Positions 30,290 through 33,282 of a DNA stretch of 33,282 bases are shown here, one piece after another. Location: positions 1 to 33,282 of the forward strand of contig CAJMOT010000006.1 of NCBI GenBank assembly GCA_905214995.1. The letters are read 5' to 3'. Position 1 is the first letter of the stretch. Each line of letters begins with the position of its first letter. The notes below the pieces were generated by a model, which had not been told where the DNA came from, searched no databases, and saw only the letters and a program-made list of their open reading frames with translations. A program made the translations under genes and the position numbers. The stretch is from an uncultured bacterium (GTDB lineage Bacteria; Verrucomicrobiota; Verrucomicrobiia; Opitutales; Intestinicryptomonadaceae).

Positions 30290-31423
30290 ATGAATATATT
30301 AAAGGCAATTTCCGCTTCCGCCCCCGTTTGCGCGCTTTCCGCGCTTGCGCTTTTTCCCCCGCCTCTCCGGGCGGATCTTCCGGCTTCTCCGCTCGCCGGC
30401 GAATACACCGTCACCGGCAGCGAGACGATCCACGGCGAATGGTGGAACACCTACGAAGTGGCGGAAGGCGGCGTCTTGAACATTTTGGGCGAATACGCGC
30501 AGCTGCAAGTGAACTACGCTTTCAATTCCGCCCCGACTTTTTTCGGAGGCGGAACGGTAAACATAGGTTCCGACACCGAGTACGGAAGGATAACCGTATC
30601 AAACTCGTCGTCTTTCAACGACAGCTGGAATAATATCATAAACTTTACGGGCACGATAAATGTCGGAGCGCGCGGGGATTTTTCCATATCGGGCGGCTAC
30701 CCGTCTCACTACGGAGCGATTTTCTATATCGGTGCCCTCAACGTCGACGGCACGGTTTCGGTGATGTCGGACGCGGAAAACAACCTTTCGTATTTCAGGA
30801 TAACAAACCTTGCCATGCGCGAAGGTGGTCTGCTTGCGAGCGCGATTGACCTTCAAAGCTCCGACGGAAGCGTGTACGACTTTTACGGGAACGGGCTTAC
30901 CGCGCCGCGTCTAAGGGTTTCAGCCGCGACTACGATCAATCTTCGCGCCCAAAACGTTCTGGACAATTTGTCCGCCATAGATTTCGACAGCAACAACGCG
31001 TGCGTCTTGAAGATAAACGCGGATGCGTCCAACGCGGTGAACATACTTACATTGCGCTCAAATTCCACGTTGGAACTCGCGATCGCAGAGGGGCAGACCC
31101 TGCTCGTAAAATCCTTGAGGAGCAGGGAGGGCGATGGGGAAAACATGTCGATAATTTTCCGCAGTTACATAGACGGCTCTTTCATGCTCGGCAGCTCCGA
31201 TATATGGATAGAGGACAACCGCCTATATCTGCCGTCCACCGACGCGTACATCGACCTATTCGCCCGCGACTCGGCGGGCGGCGCGCTCGAAGGCGTCTGG
31301 TCGCTCGATTGGAACGGGGAGGCGAACGTGCTGCATTTTGCCGCGGTTCCCGAGCCCGCGTCCGCCGCCCTGCTGGGGATTTTCGCCTTAATTTTCGCCG
31401 CGCGCGCCCGCCGCCGGTTTTAG
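30290..31423 (+). CDS. PEP-CTERM surface protein with beta-helix-like passenger
   Basis: A 377-residue exported protein. The signal peptide spans about residues 1-28 (MNILKAISASAPVCALSALA..., cleavage likely after LRA). The body is rich in Gly, Asn, Ser and Thr with repeated short beta-strand phrases such as GGTVNIGSDTEYGRITV, INFTGTINVGARGDFSI and GALNVDGTVSVMS, the style of autotransporter-like beta-helices. The C-terminus has VPEPASAALLGIFALIFAARARRRF, which gives a Pro-Glu-Pro motif, a transmembrane helix and an Arg cluster, the exosortase sorting signal. It is probably displayed on the surface or released into exopolysaccharide; its specific role is unknown. A decayed relative of its 3' end lies just upstream at 29845-29935. 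AAAGAGA near 30280 may serve as a weak ribosome binding site. Confidence 0.8.
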   Translation: MNILKAISASAPVCALSALALFPPPLRADLPASPLAGEYTVTGSETIHGEWWNTYEVAEGGVLNILGEYAQLQVNYAFNSAPTFFGGGTVNIGSDTEYGRITVSNSSSFNDSWNNIINFTGTINVGARGDFSISGGYPSHYGAIFYIGALNVDGTVSVMSDAENNLSYFRITNLAMREGGLLASAIDLQSSDGSVYDFYGNGLTAPRLRVSAATTINLRAQNVLDNLSAIDFDSNNACVLKINADASNAVNILTLRSNSTLELAIAEGQTLLVKSLRSREGDGENMSIIFRSYIDGSFMLGSSDIWIEDNRLYLPSTDAYIDLFARDSAGGALEGVWSLDWNGEANVLHFAAVPEPASAALLGIFALIFAARARRRF

Positions 31424-31641
31424 GGCAGGAGGAACGTCCTGAGGCGCCCGAGACCCTGTTTTCGCGGATGTCTTTGATATTTCGCCGCGGGCGGGATTCG
31501 CCCCGGCGTTTTTTTTGCGCGGCGCGGAGTCGGCGGTACGGTATGCCCGAGCCGCGCGGAGGGGCGATTGCGCGCGTCAGGCGAATGCGGACGGCGTCCG
31601 CATTTGCGGCGAAAATTTCGCCGCGTTTAAATGTTTTCGAG

Positions 31642-31665
31642 AATAATTAGATTAATCTAATTATT
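31642..31665. promoter_or_regulatory. Operator 1, perfect 24-bp palindrome (TTAG-N6-CTAA)
   Basis: AATAATTAG (31642-31650), ATTAAT centre, CTAATTATT (31657-31665): every base pairs symmetrically. It ends four bases before the -35 box at 31670. The core TTAGATTAATCTAA has the same layout as the DtxR/IdeR half of the known consensus TTAGGTTAGCCTAACCTAA. Confidence 0.65.
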
Positions 31666-31669
31666 TTTC

Positions 31670-31698
31670 TTGACAAGTTAGCTTAGTCTAACTTTTAT
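31670..31698 (+). promoter_or_regulatory. Strong promoter of the porin gene
   Basis: A perfect -35 hexamer TTGACA (31670-31675), a 17-base spacer and TTTTAT (31693-31698). Operator 2 fills the spacer, so a bound regulator would block RNA polymerase. Transcription would start near 31705. Confidence 0.65.
31675..31694. promoter_or_regulatory. Operator 2 in the promoter spacer (TTAG-N6-CTAA)
   Basis: AAGTTAG (31675-31681), CTTAGT, CTAACTT (31688-31694): perfect 7-bp arms. It overlaps the last base of the -35 box and the first two bases of the -10 box. Its centre is 31 bases from operator 1, three DNA turns, which puts both on the same face of the helix. Confidence 0.7.
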
Positions 31699-31784
31699 GG
31701 CTTTAAAAAATTTTGGGAGGGCAGCCGCATTTTCTCCGACTTGCGGGGCTCAGAGGATCCCGAAAAAATTTTTTTAAACCGAAA

Positions 31785-31800
31785 GTTAGATTAAGCTAAT
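31785..31800. promoter_or_regulatory. Operator 3 in the porin leader (TTAG-N6-CTAA)
   Basis: GTTAG (31785-31789), ATTAAG, CTAAT (31796-31800). The TTAG/CTAA arms match operators 1 and 2. It lies about 80 bases downstream of the predicted transcription start, 50 bases before the ATG, and 108 bases from operator 2, so a roadblock or looping role is possible. Confidence 0.55.
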
Positions 31801-31849
31801 TATTTCTCGATCGGTTTTGGAAACTGATTTTGCAAACAATAAAACGAAA

Positions 31850-33148
31850 ATGAACAGATCCGAAATCATATCAAAACGCCAGATTGCGGCTTTCGCCGCT
31901 CTCGCAATCGCGGGCTCGGCCTTTGCCGCCGAATCCGCGCCAGCAGCCCAACAGGGTTCCAAACCCGACGCTCCGGCGGCGGAGGCCTCTTCCGAAAAAT
32001 GCCCCGCATGGAACGAGCGCGAAAGCCTCTTCATACGGGGCGCCGTGGAAAAATACGCTCCCGACAGCGGCTTTTCGCCGTTCGTGACGTGGACGGGCGA
32101 GGCGTGGGCCGACGTGTCGCGCGGCTCCAACGTGCACAGCCTTTTCGATTCCCTCTTCACCATTGGCTTTGAGCAGGATTTGTCCGTCATCGGCGGCTCC
32201 GAAGGCTGGGGCAGGATAGGGGTTAGCGCCTTCTATTACACGCAGTCCAACGACGGCAGCCTCGGGGGGCTGGATTCATCTCAGGGATGTTTTTCAAATA
32301 TCGTGGCGGGCGAAATGGCGAGAGTCTTTGAAATCTATTACGCCAACGATTTTGAGACGAAGTTCGGCAACATAGGCTTCAGGATCGGCCAGCTCGCCGC
32401 CGACGAGGACTTTATGGGCATGGACTACTCCGACGTGTTCCTCAACTCGTCGCTCGGGGCTATTCCCAACGTCGCGCCCGCGCAGATGTTCTCGCAGTAC
32501 AATGTGGCGACGCTCGGGCTCGTAGTCTACTACTCCTACGAGAATTTCGACCTGACCCTCGGCGTATACAACGGAAACGTCGGCGCGGACATATCCTCCA
32601 ACAACGGTTTCGACTATTCGAACACCTTTGAGACGATAGCATTCTGGTACCAGCTCGGGTACAATTACGAGCTCGGCGGCCTCGCGGGGCGCGTTGTATT
32701 CGGCGGCAACTATCACAGCGACCCTTCAAAAGTCAACTTCGACCAGATCGACGCGGGGAGCTTTTATTCTTTCTTCATCGGCGTGCAGCAGGCCCTGGTG
32801 AACGACTCCGAAGGCAATGCGATGTTCGGCGCGTTCGCGCGCTTCGGCATCGCCCCCGACAGCAAATCGTCCGACCAGAACTTCTATACGGACTTCGGCA
32901 TCAACTGGTTCGCTCCGATTCCGGGCCGCGGCGACGACGTGTTTGCGGTGGCGTTTTCCATAATTGAAAACGAGCGCGCATCCCGCGCGGAATACGCCCA
33001 CTACGAAAGCGCCCTCGAAGTGACGTATAGGTGCCAGCTCACTCCCGCAATCGCCATACAGCCCGACATGCAGATTTTCATGAATCCCAACAACGGCGAC
33101 ACGGGCGCGGCGTATGTCGTGGGCGCGCGCGTGGAAGTGAATTTCTAA
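31850..33148 (+). CDS. OprB-like outer-membrane porin
   Basis: A 432-residue outer-membrane beta-barrel. The ATG at 31850 starts a signal peptide (MNRSEIISKRQIAAFAALAI..., cleavage likely after AFA at about residue 26). An Ala/Pro-rich linker follows, then the barrel: alternating aromatic strands such as GVSAFYYTQSND, LGLVVYYSYENFDLTLGVYNG and YTDFGINWFAPIPGRGDDVF, and a C-terminal Phe (VEVNF) as required for barrel assembly. The pattern fits the OprB carbohydrate-selective porin family; substrate is not readable from sequence. The ATG follows an A-rich leader (AATAAAACGAAA) without a ribosome binding site. Three operator-like palindromes at its promoter suggest tight, possibly metal-dependent, regulation. 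Confidence 0.82.
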   Translation: MNRSEIISKRQIAAFAALAIAGSAFAAESAPAAQQGSKPDAPAAEASSEKCPAWNERESLFIRGAVEKYAPDSGFSPFVTWTGEAWADVSRGSNVHSLFDSLFTIGFEQDLSVIGGSEGWGRIGVSAFYYTQSNDGSLGGLDSSQGCFSNIVAGEMARVFEIYYANDFETKFGNIGFRIGQLAADEDFMGMDYSDVFLNSSLGAIPNVAPAQMFSQYNVATLGLVVYYSYENFDLTLGVYNGNVGADISSNNGFDYSNTFETIAFWYQLGYNYELGGLAGRVVFGGNYHSDPSKVNFDQIDAGSFYSFFIGVQQALVNDSEGNAMFGAFARFGIAPDSKSSDQNFYTDFGINWFAPIPGRGDDVFAVAFSIIENERASRAEYAHYESALEVTYRCQLTPAIAIQPDMQIFMNPNNGDTGAAYVVGARVEVNF

Positions 33149-33179
33149 AAAGCATATCGTTGTAGTATATTGTAATTCT

Positions 33180-33213
33180 AAGCGCGGGGGCGACTCCGCG
33201 CTTATTTTTTTTT
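33180..33213 (+). terminator. Terminator of the porin gene
   Basis: The stem AAGCGCGG (33180-33187) / CCGCGCTT (33196-33203) is followed by A and a run of nine T. It ends the porin transcript 32 bases after the stop codon. The sequence after it, to the window end, shows no gene. Confidence 0.85.
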
Positions 33214-33282
33214 GCCCGGCGCGGGCCCCGTTTGCGGCGCGCTTTCGGGCGTCCGGAATTTCGGCGGCGCGCCCGCCCTGCG

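Larger units (their letters stand above)
31424..31849. other. Control region of the porin gene
   Basis: The left part (31424-31640) has no gene; the open frame across it reads as Arg-rich filler. The right part contains a strong promoter and three copies of TTAG-N6-CTAA, described separately, then a leader of roughly 145 bases before the porin ATG. The A/T-rich 31641-31700 block stands out from the GC-rich surroundings. Confidence 0.7.

Noticed and set aside
31000..31650. Open frame overlapping the end of the PEP-CTERM gene
   Set aside because: It is Arg-rich out-of-frame text across a certain gene and its spacer, without motifs.

Overview
The window reads like chromosomal DNA of a Gram-negative, GC-rich bacterium, most likely Verrucomicrobiota (Opitutae-like). 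Three things point that way: two PEP-CTERM surface proteins, a Tat-exported Gfo/Idh oxidoreductase paired with a TIM-barrel isomerase (typical of the Planctomycetota-Verrucomicrobiota group), and an OprB-like outer-membrane porin. The phylum is an inference from gene content, since no 16S rRNA is present. Many genes, including the ribosomal protein genes, start behind A/T-rich leaders with no visible Shine-Dalgarno motif.

Left part (1-4066): a repeat-bearing intergenic stretch; an IdeS/Mac-like cysteine peptidase with a PEP-CTERM tail behind a clear promoter; a secreted antibiotic-biosynthesis-monooxygenase-fold protein; an initiator tRNA-Met with an A29:U41 pair (minus strand); a DEDDh exonuclease; and the rplM-rpsI operon with two possible terminators.

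Arginine operon (4067-12995): argC-argJ-argB-argD-argF, then a DpnI-family methyl-directed restriction endonuclease gene split by a one-base frameshift, then argG and a eukaryote-like UDP-glucose dehydrogenase, closed by a terminator. argJ together with an arginine-sensitive-type argB implies the cyclic acetyl-recycling pathway. argH is not in the window. The DpnI gene is clearly A+T-richer than the arg genes and looks like an insertion into the operon.

Middle (13024-25912): leuA with a shared bidirectional terminator; the Tat-exported Hyi-like isomerase and Gfo/Idh pair (minus); a small lipoprotein; a decayed aldo/keto reductase; a stand-alone 5'-3' exonuclease preceded by a 16-bp perfect palindrome; a minus-strand operon of acyl-activating enzyme, inositol-monophosphatase-family enzyme and nadC; and a class I fumarase.

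Right part (26237-33282): a membrane-anchored SurA/PpiD-like chaperone (minus); a single-chain fusion of a MurU-like nucleotidyltransferase with an AmgK-like sugar kinase, probably for cell-wall sugar recycling; the decayed tail of a PEP-CTERM gene; an intact PEP-CTERM protein with its promoter; and an OprB-like porin. The porin promoter (TTGACA-17-TTTTAT) carries three TTAG-N6-CTAA operators, one of them filling the -35/-10 spacer, which suggests control by a DtxR/IdeR/MntR-type metal regulator. The points most worth a second look are this operator array, the split dpnI inside the arg operon, and the MurU-AmgK fusion.
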